64,000 nt of DNA from Gandjariella thermophila. GTDB lineage: Bacteria > Actinomycetota > Actinomycetes > Mycobacteriales > Pseudonocardiaceae. The notes below the pieces were generated by a model. That model was not told the origin of the DNA, did no database searches, and saw nothing but the letters and a program-made list of their open reading frames with translations. The translations under genes were made by a program, and so were the position numbers. Below, one piece after another: positions 9,132-18,960 of this stretch (position 1 is the first letter of the stretch; each line of letters opens with the position of its first letter). Location: contig NZ_BJFL01000018.1 in assembly GCF_005405885.1 (NCBI RefSeq), positions 48,024 through 112,023 of the forward strand, given 5' to 3'.

Positions 9132-10505
9132 GTGCGGGAGTGGTCACCAGCGCTATGGCAGGCCGCCGACCGCGGCGACCACGCCGCCGTGCTTCGGCTG
9201 GCCCGCACCGAGTTGGGCTGGACCCAGGACGAACTCGGCAGGCGGTTCGGCGCCTCCGGCTCAACGATCTCCCGTCTGGAAACCAAGCACCGCCCGCTGC
9301 GCGACATCGCCACTCTGCGCCGCTTGGCCTCCATCCTGGGACTGCCGGTGGAGGCATTTGGCTTGACCGGCCACGGCGACACGGCCGCCCAATCCTCCCG
9401 GACGACGGCGGAAACAGGACATAGGGTGGGCCGGGTCACGGTCCGACGCGCGGAGGAGGACGACCCGGTGCGCCGACGCGCGTTCCTCCAACTCGCCACC
9501 CTCACCGGTAGCGGACTCGCCGTGCCCAACACGACGACTGCCGTCGCGGCCGATGTCGACCCTGCCGCGTTGCTCGCCAGCAAGCTTGGTGACGTACTGC
9601 TCGGCTCGGCACAGTCCGGCGAGCCGGCACCGATCGGCGTGCTGGCCGAGGCCCTGACCACGGCCCGGCGGGAATTCGCCGCGTGCCACTACCTCCCCCT
9701 CGCGTCCCGACTGCCGGCACTGATCACCGCCGCCGAAGTCACTGCCAGCCACCGGGTCGACCCGAGCGTCCAGCAGGTGCTCGCCGAGTCCTACAACCTG
9801 GCCACCCGCGCGCTGATCAAGCTGGAAGCATCCGGGCTGGAATGGATCTCGGCCGACCGTGCCCTGCACGCCGCCCGCACCGCCGAGGACCCGCTGACCC
9901 TCGCCGAGGCGCAGCGGCTGGTCGCCTCGGTCGCCCGCCGCGCCGGACACCATGCCCGTGCCCAGGAGTTGACCCTGGCCGCCGCGGCCCATCTGGATAT
10001 CACCGGTCAGCACCCGGTACCGGGTCATCTGGCCATGTACGGCACGCTGCACCTGTCCGCGGCCTACGCCGCCGCCCGTGCCGGCGACCGGGACCGCGCC
10101 GGCGACCTGCTTACCGAGGCCGAGGCCACCGCCGAGCGGTTGGCCGCCGACCCCAATCGGCAGCGTGCCCTGGTCGCGAATCTGGTCAGCCACAAGGTGT
10201 CGGCGGCCTACGTGCTCGGCGACGCCGGCACCGCGCTTGCGCACGCGTACAGCCTGCCGCTGGCGACGATTCCCACCACCGAACGCCGCGCCCGGCTCCT
10301 GGTCGACGCCGCGCAGGCGTGGGCGCGGTGGGACAAACCAGACCGCGCCTACGCCACCCTGCTGGAGGCCGAGCGGACCGCCCCGGGCGAAGTCCGCACC
10401 CGCAACGCCGTGCGCCGCCTGGTCACCGACCTCCTGGACTCACCCAGACAAGCCGCCATGCCCGGCCTGCCCGCGCTGGCCCACCGGGTGCACGCTCTCG
10501 CCTGA
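9132..10505 (+). CDS. XRE-family HTH regulator with TPR-like C-terminus
   Basis: About 457 aa: an N-terminal XRE helix-turn-helix (LGWTQDELGRRFGASGSTIS, about residues 28-47) followed by a long alpha-helical, TPR-like region. This is the common streptomycete-type regulator next to small-peptide loci. It is divergent from the graspetide operon and probably controls it. An ATG at 9075 would add 19 residues, but those codons (AGA, CGA, AGT, CAT, GGT, GAA) have low third-position GC, unlike the rest of the gene, and overlap a TTGACA/TACGCT promoter. I therefore prefer GTG 9132. The ligand sensed by the helical part is unknown. Confidence 0.85.
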   Translation: MREWSPALWQAADRGDHAAVLRLARTELGWTQDELGRRFGASGSTISRLETKHRPLRDIATLRRLASILGLPVEAFGLTGHGDTAAQSSRTTAETGHRVGRVTVRRAEEDDPVRRRAFLQLATLTGSGLAVPNTTTAVAADVDPAALLASKLGDVLLGSAQSGEPAPIGVLAEALTTARREFAACHYLPLASRLPALITAAEVTASHRVDPSVQQVLAESYNLATRALIKLEASGLEWISADRALHAARTAEDPLTLAEAQRLVASVARRAGHHARAQELTLAAAAHLDITGQHPVPGHLAMYGTLHLSAAYAAARAGDRDRAGDLLTEAEATAERLAADPNRQRALVANLVSHKVSAAYVLGDAGTALAHAYSLPLATIPTTERRARLLVDAAQAWARWDKPDRAYATLLEAERTAPGEVRTRNAVRRLVTDLLDSPRQAAMPGLPALAHRVHALA

Positions 10506-10544
10506 TCGCCGCGGGCCCACAGGTACCACCGATCGAACGCCGGC

Positions 10545-11507
10545 CTATGGTCGGCTGAGCGCGGCACCCGACTGTTCGATGACAACGGGTTCGGCGGCGC
10601 CGGCCAGGCGCTCACGCTGCGGGATGACGACGTACTTCGGGTCGGCCGCGGATGCCTTGCCGGCCTCGAACACGCCGAACCGGGTGCACAGGCCGGCAGC
10701 GAGGTAGGCGGCGCCGGCGATCGCGGACACCGCCCGGCTGCGCCGGCCCAGCACGGACAGGCCGGCGCCGACCGCGGTGAGCGCCCGGCCGGCGCGCAGC
10801 AGCTTGCCCGGCCGGCCCTGCCGGTAGGGCTCGCCGACCAGGCCGAGCCCGCGTTCCATCCGGTAGGCGGCGGCCAGTTCCATGCCCGCGCCGATCAGCC
10901 CGATCCGCCGGGCCGGGCCCTGCTCGGCCGCCGGGGCCGCGATGAGCGCCGCGCCCGCACCGCTGGTCAGCGCGCCGCCGGCGAACAGGAACGGCAGTTC
11001 CCGGTGCGCCTCGTGCCAGGCCGGGATGGCGGTGTCGGCCAGCAGCACCGCGGTGTAGGTGCACATCGCCGGGCCGAGGCCGGCGGACGCCGCGCCGGCC
11101 GCGGTGCCCAGCCGGGGTAGCAGCCCGGTCAGCTCGCTGGCCGCACTCGCCGAGGCCAGGCCGGAGAACGGGGCCAGGATCCACGAGCCCACGGACAGCG
11201 GCGAGGTCGGCTTGAGCACCCGGAGCATGTTCAGGAAGCGTTCCGGCCGGCCCAGGTCGTGGATGAGCGCGCCCACGCTGGCCACCGCCGACCCGGCGGC
11301 GACCAGCCGGGAGGCGCGGGCCAGCCCCGGCCGGCCGGTCGCCCCGCCCAGCGCGCCGAGCATGGCCGACGAGCCGGCCAGCCCGCCGAGGAACAGGTAA
11401 CCGGGCACGTCCGGCACCTTCCAGGCGGGCTGCTTGAGGATCGGCCGGCCGTAGTAGGAGCGGAACTCGGCGCGCGGCACCATCTCCTGCTCGCGCCGCG
11501 GGCTCAC
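10545..11507 (-). CDS. NrfD/PsrC-type membrane subunit of formate dehydrogenase
   Basis: A 320-aa integral membrane protein of the NrfD/PsrC family, expected to anchor the Fe-S subunit and exchange electrons with the quinone pool. Seen: multiple hydrophobic segments starting GYLFLGGLAGSSAMLGALGG, the family-typical loop LIHDLGRPERFLNMLRVLKP TSPLSVGSW (about residues 86-115), and a C-terminal hydrophilic tail. The GTG start at 11507 overlaps the stop of the Fe-S subunit (GTGA), so the three fdh genes are translationally coupled. Heme-binding gamma subunits of FdnI type are different; this complex is of the NrfD kind. Confidence 0.88.
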   Translation of the reverse strand: MSPRREQEMVPRAEFRSYYGRPILKQPAWKVPDVPGYLFLGGLAGSSAMLGALGGATGRPGLARASRLVAAGSAVASVGALIHDLGRPERFLNMLRVLKPTSPLSVGSWILAPFSGLASASAASELTGLLPRLGTAAGAASAGLGPAMCTYTAVLLADTAIPAWHEAHRELPFLFAGGALTSGAGAALIAAPAAEQGPARRIGLIGAGMELAAAYRMERGLGLVGEPYRQGRPGKLLRAGRALTAVGAGLSVLGRRSRAVSAIAGAAYLAAGLCTRFGVFEAGKASAADPKYVVIPQRERLAGAAEPVVIEQSGAALSRP

Positions 11508-12436
11508 CGCCGGCCTCCCAGGAACGCGGCGAGCGCCCCGGCCGCGGCCGCGACCGCGGCCATGCCCATGTGCTTCCACATCGCGGGCAGGTCCCGGGTG
11601 GTGACCACCGGGTCCGGCGGCAGCCCGTACACCTCGGGTTCGTCCAGCAGCAGGAAGAACGCGCCGTCGCCGCCCACCCCGTCGTCCGGGTCCTCCCCGT
11701 ACAGCCGGGCCTCGGGCACGCCGCGGTCGTGCAGTTGCTCCACCCGGCGCTCGGCCCGCTCGCGCAGTTCGTCCAGCGGGCCGAACTGGATCGAGTCGGT
11801 GGGGCAGGCCTTGGCGCAGGCCGGTTCCAGGCCGTCGCGCAGCCGGTCGTAGCACAGCGTGCACTTGAACGCGCGGCCGTCGCTCTCCCGCCGCTCGATC
11901 ACCCCGTACGGGCAGGCGGGCACGCAGTAGCCGCAGCCGTTGCAGATGTCCTCCTGCACCACCACGGTGCCGAACTCGGTGCGGAACAGCGACCCGGTCG
12001 GGCAGACGTCCAGGCAGGCGGCGTGCGTGCAGTGCTTGCACACGTCGCTGGACATCAGCCAGCGCACCCCCGCGTCGTCGGTCTCGGCCCGCTGGGGTTG
12101 CTCGGGGGCGCCGATGCCCGGCATGCCGAGTTCGACCCGCTCGGCCGGCACCCGCTGCTCGACGAACGCCACGTGCCGCCAGGAGTTCGCGCCCAGCGCG
12201 CCGGTGTTGTCGTAGGAGCTGCCCAGCAGGTCCAGCCCGGTGTCGGGCACCCCGTTCCACTCCTTGCAGGCCACCTCGCACGCCTTGCAGCCGATGCAGA
12301 TGGAGGTGTCGGTGAAGAAGCCCATCCGAGGTGGGTGGCCGTCGGCGTGGCCGGCCTCGCCCGCCGGGTCGGCGAGCGGTCCAGCGAGCCGGTCGCGCCA
12401 CGTGGTACCGGTGGTGCCGGTGTGCCCGGTGGTCAT
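11504..12436 (-). CDS. Formate dehydrogenase iron-sulfur (beta) subunit
   Basis: A 310-aa ferredoxin-like subunit with four cysteine clusters for four [4Fe-4S] centres: CIGCKACEVACKEWN, CKHCTHAACLDVCPTG, CNGCGYCVPACPYG and CTLCYDRLRDGLEPACAKAC. A single C-terminal hydrophobic helix (MAAVAAAAGALAAFLG) could tether it to the membrane. It should carry electrons from the Mo/W active site in the alpha subunit to the NrfD subunit. The ATG at 12436 overlaps the alpha subunit stop (ATGA). Confidence 0.93.
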   Translation of the reverse strand: MTTGHTGTTGTTWRDRLAGPLADPAGEAGHADGHPPRMGFFTDTSICIGCKACEVACKEWNGVPDTGLDLLGSSYDNTGALGANSWRHVAFVEQRVPAERVELGMPGIGAPEQPQRAETDDAGVRWLMSSDVCKHCTHAACLDVCPTGSLFRTEFGTVVVQEDICNGCGYCVPACPYGVIERRESDGRAFKCTLCYDRLRDGLEPACAKACPTDSIQFGPLDELRERAERRVEQLHDRGVPEARLYGEDPDDGVGGDGAFFLLLDEPEVYGLPPDPVVTTRDLPAMWKHMGMAAVAAAAGALAAFLGGRR

Positions 12437-15400
12437 CGTGTGCCGTCCTCTCCGGTCGGCTCGGTGATGCCGGCCCGGCGCCGGTAGTCCGCGACGAGGC
12501 GGGGCAGCGCCGGGCCCCTCGGCCGCCGGCCCGGGCGGATGTCGCAGGTGGCGGCCTTGGACTCCTGGATGTAGACGTTCGGGTCGAGCACCACGGGCAG
12601 CAACTCGTTGGCGCCGTCCCCGGTGGACAGCCCGTTGCCGCCCCAGTGGTAGGGCAGGCCGATCTGGTGAATGGTGCGGCCGCGGATCCGCAGCGGCCGG
12701 ACCCGGTCGGTGACCAGCACCCGCGCCTCGATCGCGGTGCGCGCGGTGACGATCGTGGCCCAGCCCAGGTGGTCCAGGCCGCGCTCGGCGGCCAGCTCGG
12801 GGGACACCTCGCAGAAGAACTCCGGCTGCAGCTCGGACAGGTAGGGCAGGGTGCGGCTCATCCCGCCCGCGGTGTGGTGCTCGGTGAGCCGGTAGGTGGT
12901 GAACACGTACGGGAACACCTCGCTGCCGGGTGCGCCGTCGCTGGGCTGGTACCGGTTGGCCGGGTGCGGGTACTCCCGCCGGGTCGGGTTGGCCTGCTGG
13001 CGGTACAGCGGGTTGTCCACCGGGGACTCGGCCGGCTCGTAGTGGGTGGGCAGCGGCCCGTCGGCCAGCCCGGTCGGGACGAACAGCCAGGCGCGACCGT
13101 CGGTCTGCATGATGAACGGCTCCGCGCCGGCGATCGCGTCCTGCGCCCTGGCGCCCGGTTCGGGCTGGTAGTCCGGCGGCTTGCTGGCCTCGAAGTCGGC
13201 GTTGTCGGCGCCGACCCACTTCCGCTGCTCGGCGTCCCACCACACGTACTTCTTCCGCTCGCTCCACGGCCGTCCGTCCGGGTCGGCCGAGGCGCGGTTG
13301 TAGAGGATCCGGCGGTTCGCCGGCCACGCCCAGCCCCACTCCGGGGCCACCCAGCTCTGGTCGCGGCCCGGCCGGCGGCGGGCCGCCTGGTTGACGCCGT
13401 CCGCGTGCACACCGCAGTAGATCCAGCAACCGCACCGGGTGGAGCCGTCGGCGCGGAGCTGGGTGTAGGCGGCGAGTTCGTTGCCGCCCGCGTCGACGCC
13501 GCCGATCTCGCGGAGCACCGCGTCCGCGGACGGTTCGGCGATCGCGCCCTCGGTGGGGTAGTCCCAGGTGAGGTCGAGCAGCGGGCGGTCCCGCGGGTCG
13601 GTGCTGCGGGCCAGCTTGTCCCGGATGATCCGGCCCAGGTGGTAGGTGAACCACAGTTCGCTGCGCGCGTCGCCGGGCGGGTCGACGGCCTTGTGGTGCC
13701 ACTGGAGCAGCCGCTGGGTGTTGGTGAAGGTGCCGTCCTTCTCGGTGTGCGCGGCCGCCGGGAGGAAGAACACCTCGGTGCCGATGTCCTCGGTGCGCAT
13801 CTCCCCGGTGTCGATCTCCGGGCCGTTCTTCCAGAACGTGGCGCTCTCGATCAGGGAGAAGTCCCGCACCACCAGCCAGTCCAGGTTGGCCAGGCCGAGG
13901 CGTTGCAGCTTGGCGTTGGCCGAGCCGACCGCCGGGTTCTCGCCCATCAGGAAGTAGCCCTTGACGGTGCCGGCGATCTGGTCCAGCACGGTGCGGTAGT
14001 GGCCGTGGTCGCCGGAGATCCGCGGCAGGTAGTCGAAGCAGAAGTCGTTGTCCGCGGTGGCGGCGTCGCCCCACCACGCCTTGAGCAGGCTGACCGCGTA
14101 GCTGCGCATGTTGCCCCAGAACCCGGCCTTGCCGACGTCGGCGGCGGTGTAGCTGTCCAGGTCGAGGTGCTCGCCGGCGTGCGGCATCGGCAGGTAGCCG
14201 GGCAGCAGGTTGAACAGCGTGGGGATGTCGGTGGAGCCCTGGATGCTGGCGTGGCCGCGCAGCGCCAGGATGCCGCCGCCGGGCCGGCCGATGTTGCCCA
14301 GCAACGCCTGCAGGATGGACGCGGTGCGGATGTACTGTGCGCCGACGGTGTGCTGGGTCCAGCCCACGGAGTAGACGAACGCGGTGGTGCGGTCCCGGCC
14401 GGAGTTGCGGGTGATCTCCTCGGCGACGCGGCGGAACTGCTCCGTGCTGATCCCGCAGATGTCGGCCACCACCTCCGGGGTGTACCGGGCGTAGTGCCGC
14501 CTGAGCACCTGGAACACGCAGCGCGGGTGTTCCAGCGTCGGGTCCAGCTCCGGCTTGAACGGCACGGACGGCCCGCCGCTGCCGTAGGCCTCGGCGCGTG
14601 CCGCCTCCCGGTGCTCCGGGCCGCCGTGGTGGCGGCGGGTCACCCGGTGGGCGTCCTCCTCGGGCTGGCCGACCTCCTCCTCCGTGCTGTGCTCGCCGGT
14701 GGCGGGCGCGGCGACGGCGCCCTGGTACGCCCACGTCGAATGGTCGTAGCGCCGGCCGTCCGGGTCGTAGCCGGAGAACAGGCCGTCCAGGTCCTCGGTG
14801 TCGGCGAAGTCCTCGCGCAGGATCGCCGGCGCGTTCGTGTAGGCGACGACGTACTCGCGGAAGAACTTCTCGTGCGTGAGCACGTAGTTGACCAGGCCGC
14901 CGAGGAAGGCGATGTCGCTGCCGGCGCGCAGCGGCACGTGCACGTCGGACACCGCGCTGGTGCGGGTGAACCGCGGGTCGACGTGGATCACGGTGGCGCC
15001 GCGCTCCTTGGCCTCCATCACCCACTGGAAGCCGACCGGGTGGCACTCGGCCATGTTGGAGCCCTCGATGACGATGCAGTCCGCGTTCCGCAGGTCCTGC
15101 TGGAACGTCGTGGCCCCACCCCGACCGAACGAGGTTCCCAGACCGGGAACCGTGGCGGAGTGTCAAATACGCGCCTGGTTCTCGATCTGGATGGCGCCCA
15201 GCGCGGTGTAGAGCTTCTTCATCAGGTAGTTCTCTTCGTTGTCCAGCGTGGCGCCGCCGAGGCTGGCGATCGCCATGGTGCGCCGGACGCGCTGGCCGCC
15301 GTCCTCCTCCTGCCAGTGCCGCCGGCGGGTCTCGATGACCCGATCGGCGATCATGTCCATGGCACGGTCCAGCGGGAGTTCCTCCCACTCCGTCCCGTGT

Positions 15401-15729
15401 GGACGCCGGTACAGCACGGTGGTCACCCGGTTCGGGTTGGTCACCAGTTGCTTGCTCGCGGATCCCTTGGGGCACAACCGGCCCCGGGAGATCGGCGAGT
15501 CCGGGTCGCCCTCGATCTGGGTGACCTTCCCGTCCCGGACGTAGACCTTCTGTCCACAACCGACGGCGCAGTACGGGCACACCGAGGCGACCACGCGGTC
15601 GGCCTGGCTGGTGCGGGGCCGCAGCGCGCTGGTCACCCGCGACTCGGCGGCCGCGCCCCGGCCGAGCGGGTCGGCCCCGGTGAGCTGCCGGACCACCGGC
15701 CAGCCCTCGATCCACTGCCGCACGCCCAT
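12433..15729 (-). CDS. fdhA: Selenocysteine-containing formate dehydrogenase alpha subunit (in-frame TGA)
   Basis: A 1098-aa Mo/W-bis-MGD formate dehydrogenase large subunit. The frame is interrupted only by one TGA at 15163-15165, which falls at residue 189 in the context NQARI-U-HSATVPGLGTSFG, exactly where formate dehydrogenases carry the active-site Sec or Cys. A 7-bp hairpin with a GGTCT loop begins 11 nt after the TGA. Reading continues without another stop. Seen: N-terminal 4Fe-4S ligands CPYCAVGCG and RLCPKG, then MGD-binding segments. No twin-arginine signal is present at the N-terminus (MGVRQWIEGWPVVRQLTG), so catalysis is probably on the cytoplasmic side. ATG 15729 is chosen for its GGGGAG ribosome site. 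The selB gene is directly upstream on the same strand. Automatic annotation would split this into two ORFs or a pseudogene. Confidence 0.93.
15133..15151 (-). promoter_or_regulatory. SECIS element of fdhA
   Basis: On the minus strand GGTTCCC-GGTCT-GGGAACC forms a perfect 7-bp stem with a 5-nt loop containing GGU, 11 nt after the TGA at 15165-15163. The E. coli fdhF SECIS has the same GGUCU loop and a comparable distance (known). It should bind SelB. Confidence 0.88.
15163..15165 (-). other. Recoded UGA (selenocysteine 189 of FdhA)
   Basis: This TGA separates two stretches that are both homologous to the same formate dehydrogenase. All decoding components (SECIS, selA, selB, selD, tRNA-Sec) lie within 6 kb, so Sec insertion is far more likely than a nonsense mutation. 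Confidence 0.92.
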
Positions 15730-15821
15730 GACCGCACTCCCCACCCGTCGCGCTATCACCGGCACCCCCGAACCTAGTCACCCGACCGGGCCGGCGCAGC
15801 ACGAAGCGCCGACCGAATCGA

Positions 15822-17609
15822 TCAGCGCAGCCGGCGGGTGTCGTCGGGCAGCCGCACGGTGATGCCGCGCCGGTCGAGCAGTTCCAGTAGCGGCACGGCG
15901 ACCCGGCGGGTGGTGCCCAGCGCGCGGCGGGCCTCGCTGAGCGTGAACGGCTGCGGCAGGTCGGCGAGCGTGGCGGCGGCCCGCTGCTCGGCGCCGGGCA
16001 GCAGCACCACCCCCTCGGCGATCTTGACCAGCCGGCCGGCGCGCACCGCCGCGGCCAGTTCGCGGTGGCCCAGCCCCAGTTCGGCCAGCCGGTGCGCCTC
16101 GGGCGCGGCGAACGGCCGGGCGCGCAGGTCCTCGGTGACCGCGTCCACCGCCCTGGCCACCTTCGGCGGCAGCTGCTCGGGTGCCGCCCCGGTCCGGATG
16201 CGCCCACCCGCGCTGGTCAGCCCGGCCGCCCGGACCAGCGGGGCGACAAGCGCGGTGTCCGGCAGATCCAGGGCGTGGCGGACCACCTCGACCGGCACGC
16301 CGGGTTCCAGCGGGTGGCCACGCTGCCAGCGCTCCACGTCCGGGCCGATCCGGTGAACCAGGGCGGCCCACCGCTCGGCGTCGACCTGCCAGCCGCCGGC
16401 GACCGGTTCGCCGGGCGCGGGCAGGCCCATCGCGCGCAGTTCCGCGCCGGGCACGAAACCCCGGTGGCGCACGTGCAGCCGCGCTGCGCGCTCGGCGGCG
16501 TCCCGGGACATCTCGACAGCGCCCCGGGCCAGGTCGGCGAGTTCGGCGGCGCGGGCGCGGGCGGCGCCTCGGCGGCGCAGCGCGGGTGGCCGCACGTCGA
16601 GCACGGTGGCCCCGCCGGCCACCCGGTGCTGGCCGGGGTCGCGTAGCAGCACCCGGTCGGCCACCCGCAGCGGCAGCGGCCGGGCCAGGGCCAGCCGGGC
16701 GGTGTCCGGCCCGAGCGGGCGGAGCCGCACCGGCACGGCCGCCGACCCGGCGTGCAGCACCAGGTGCCCGGGCAGGTCGCCGACCGGGCCGCCGGTCACG
16801 ACCACGTCGACCGTGCTGGTGGAAAGCCACGCCCCCGGGGTGAGCAGCGCGTCGCCGCGGCCCACCGCGTCCCGGTCGACGCCGCGCAGGTTGACCGCGG
16901 CCCGCGCCACCGGGGTGAGCACCTCCCTGCTCTCGCCGAGCGCCTGCAGCCCGCGCACCCGGACCCGGCGGCCGCTGGCCGCGAGCACCAGTTCGTCGCC
17001 GGTGCGGAGGGTGCCGGCGGCGAGCGTGCCGGTGACCACGGTGCCGGCGCCGCCCACGGTGAACGACCGGTCCACCCACAACCGCAGGTCCGCGTCCGCG
17101 TCGGCCGCGGGCAGCGCGCCGGCCAGGTCGGCGAGCGCGGCGCGCAGCGCGTCCAGGCCGGCGCCGGTGGCGCCGCTGACCACCACCGAGGGCACCGCGC
17201 CGAGCGAGGTGCGGGCGATCCGCCGCAGCGCCTCGGCCCGCGCCGGTTCCGGGTCGGCCAGGTCGGACCGGGTGACCGCGAGCAGCCCGTGCCGCACGCC
17301 CAGCGCGTGCAGCGCGTCCAGGTGCTCGGTGGACTGCGGCATCCACCCCTCGTCGGCGGCCACCACGAACAGCACCGCCGGCACCGGGCCGACCCCGGCG
17401 AGCATGTTGGGCACGAACCGCTCGTGCCCGGGCACGTCCACGAACGCGATCTCCGCGCCACCGGGCAGCCGGGTCCAGGCGAAGCCGAGGTCGATGGTGA
17501 GGCCGCGGCGGCGTTCCTCGGCCCACCGGTCCGGCTCCATCCCGGTCAGTGCGCGTACCAGCGTGGACTTGCCGTGGTCGACGTGGCCCGCGGTGGCGAT
17601 CACGTGCAC
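15822..17609 (-). CDS. selB: Selenocysteine-specific elongation factor SelB
   Basis: SelB (595 aa) is the EF-Tu-like GTPase that brings Sec-tRNA(Sec) to a UGA next to a SECIS hairpin. Seen: the G1 motif GHVDHGKST at residues 8-16, the G2/G3 region RRRGLTIDLGFAW and DVPGHERFV, EF-Tu-like beta-barrel domains, and a C-terminal set of winged-helix domains for SECIS binding (about 370-595). The GTG at 17609 follows GGGGAG. It is 31 nt after selA and 92 nt before fdhA on the same strand, consistent with a selA-selB-fdhA transcription unit. Confidence 0.95.
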   Translation of the reverse strand: MHVIATAGHVDHGKSTLVRALTGMEPDRWAEERRRGLTIDLGFAWTRLPGGAEIAFVDVPGHERFVPNMLAGVGPVPAVLFVVAADEGWMPQSTEHLDALHALGVRHGLLAVTRSDLADPEPARAEALRRIARTSLGAVPSVVVSGATGAGLDALRAALADLAGALPAADADADLRLWVDRSFTVGGAGTVVTGTLAAGTLRTGDELVLAASGRRVRVRGLQALGESREVLTPVARAAVNLRGVDRDAVGRGDALLTPGAWLSTSTVDVVVTGGPVGDLPGHLVLHAGSAAVPVRLRPLGPDTARLALARPLPLRVADRVLLRDPGQHRVAGGATVLDVRPPALRRRGAARARAAELADLARGAVEMSRDAAERAARLHVRHRGFVPGAELRAMGLPAPGEPVAGGWQVDAERWAALVHRIGPDVERWQRGHPLEPGVPVEVVRHALDLPDTALVAPLVRAAGLTSAGGRIRTGAAPEQLPPKVARAVDAVTEDLRARPFAAPEAHRLAELGLGHRELAAAVRAGRLVKIAEGVVLLPGAEQRAAATLADLPQPFTLSEARRALGTTRRVAVPLLELLDRRGITVRLPDDTRRLR

Positions 17610-17640
17610 GGGAACTCCCCGCGCGCGCCGGTTGCCGCGA

Positions 17641-18954
17641 TCACGTGCATGAGTGCTCCCGTGCCGCTCGCACGGCCAGCACGGCATCGGCCAGCCGGTC
17701 GTCGTCGGCCGGGTCGACGGTGCGCAGGTCGAGCAGGCAGCGCCCGCGCTCCACCCGGCCGACCACCGGCGGGTCCCCGGTGCGCAGCGGCTCGGCGTAC
17801 GCGGCGGGCAGGGCGAGCGCGGCGCTGGGCAGTTCGACTCCGGGGGCACCACCGCCGCCCACCGCGGCCACGCTGTCCGCCGCGTCGGCCGGCACCCCGG
17901 CGGCGGCCAGCCGCTCGGCCAGCCGGGCGGCGCGCCCGCGGAGGCCGGCCGGGTCGGCGGCGAGCGCGGCCGCCACCGGCGGGGCGGGGCCGCGCAGGGT
18001 GGCTTCCAGCGCGGCCAGGGTCAGCTTGTCCACCCGCAGCGCGCGGGCCGACGGGTGCCGGCGCAGCCTCTCGATCAGATCGGCGGCGCCGAGCAGCAGC
18101 CCGGCCTGCGGCCCGCCGAGCAGCTTGTCCCCGCTGGCGGTGACCAGGTCGGCGCCGGCGCGCAGCACGGCGGCGGCGTCCGGTTCGTCGGGCAGCAGCG
18201 GGTGCGGCGCGAGCAGGCCGGAGCCGATGTCCACCACCAGCGGCACGCCCAGCCCGGTCAGCTCGGCCACCGGCACGGCCGCGGTGAACCCGGTGATCCG
18301 GAAGTTGGACGGGTGCACCTTGAGCACGAACCCCGTGTCCGGGCCGATCGCCTCGGCGTAGTCGGCCCGCCGGGTGCGATTGGTGGTGCCGACCTCGCGC
18401 AGCCGGGCGCCGGCGCTGGCGAGCAGTTCCGGGATGCGGAACCCGTCACCGATCTCCACCAGCTCGCCACGGCTGATCACGATCTCCCGGCCCTGGGCCA
18501 GGGCGAGCGCGGTGAGCAGCAGCGCGGCCGCGTTGTTGTTGACCACGTGCACGTCGCCGGCCTCGGGCACCGCCTCGGCGAGCGCGGCCAGCGCGCCCCG
18601 GCCGCGCCGGGCCCGCCGCCCGGTGGCCAGGTCGAACTCCACGTCGGTGGCGCCGGACGCGGCGCACACCGCCTCCCGCGCGGCCGTGGACAGCGGAGCC
18701 CGGCCCAGGTTGGTGTGCACCAGCACGCCGGTGGCGTTGATCACCGGGCGGAGCCCGGTGGCCCGCGCCGGGAGCAGCGCCACCGCGGTGTCCACGACCT
18801 CCTCGGGGGCGATTTCCCCGGCGCGGGCCCGCTGCTGCGCCCGAACCACGGCGTCTTTCACCAGCGCCCGGCCCAGCGAGCCGGTGACCGCGGCCAGCCG
18901 AGGGTCCGCGAGCACGGCGTCCACCCGGGGGATGCGACGTCGCGGATCGGTCAT
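17641..18954 (-). CDS. selA: L-seryl-tRNA(Sec) selenium transferase SelA
   Basis: SelA (437 aa) is the PLP enzyme that converts Ser-tRNA(Sec) to Sec-tRNA(Sec) using selenophosphate. Seen: the motif PVINATGVLVHTNLGRAPLS (70-89), the PLP lysine in TASGDKLLGGPQAG (Lys277), and PSNFRITGF substrate-side residues. Length is slightly below the E. coli enzyme (463 aa). TAGGGT lies 6 nt upstream of the ATG with no ribosome site, suggesting a leaderless mRNA. First gene of the selA-selB(-fdhA) unit. Confidence 0.95.
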   Translation of the reverse strand: MTDPRRRIPRVDAVLADPRLAAVTGSLGRALVKDAVVRAQQRARAGEIAPEEVVDTAVALLPARATGLRPVINATGVLVHTNLGRAPLSTAAREAVCAASGATDVEFDLATGRRARRGRGALAALAEAVPEAGDVHVVNNNAAALLLTALALAQGREIVISRGELVEIGDGFRIPELLASAGARLREVGTTNRTRRADYAEAIGPDTGFVLKVHPSNFRITGFTAAVPVAELTGLGVPLVVDIGSGLLAPHPLLPDEPDAAAVLRAGADLVTASGDKLLGGPQAGLLLGAADLIERLRRHPSARALRVDKLTLAALEATLRGPAPPVAAALAADPAGLRGRAARLAERLAAAGVPADAADSVAAVGGGGAPGVELPSAALALPAAYAEPLRTGDPPVVGRVERGRCLLDLRTVDPADDDRLADAVLAVRAAREHSCT

Positions 18955-18960
18955 GAACCG

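Noticed and set aside
12433..15729. fdhA as two genes or a pseudogene
   Set aside because: The single stop is a TGA at the Sec position with a SECIS hairpin and full decoding genes nearby; no other damage is seen.
11504..16207. A 1567-codon minus-strand frame
   Set aside because: Only the last part (from 12436) is the Fe-S subunit; the rest is another frame of fdhA and selB.
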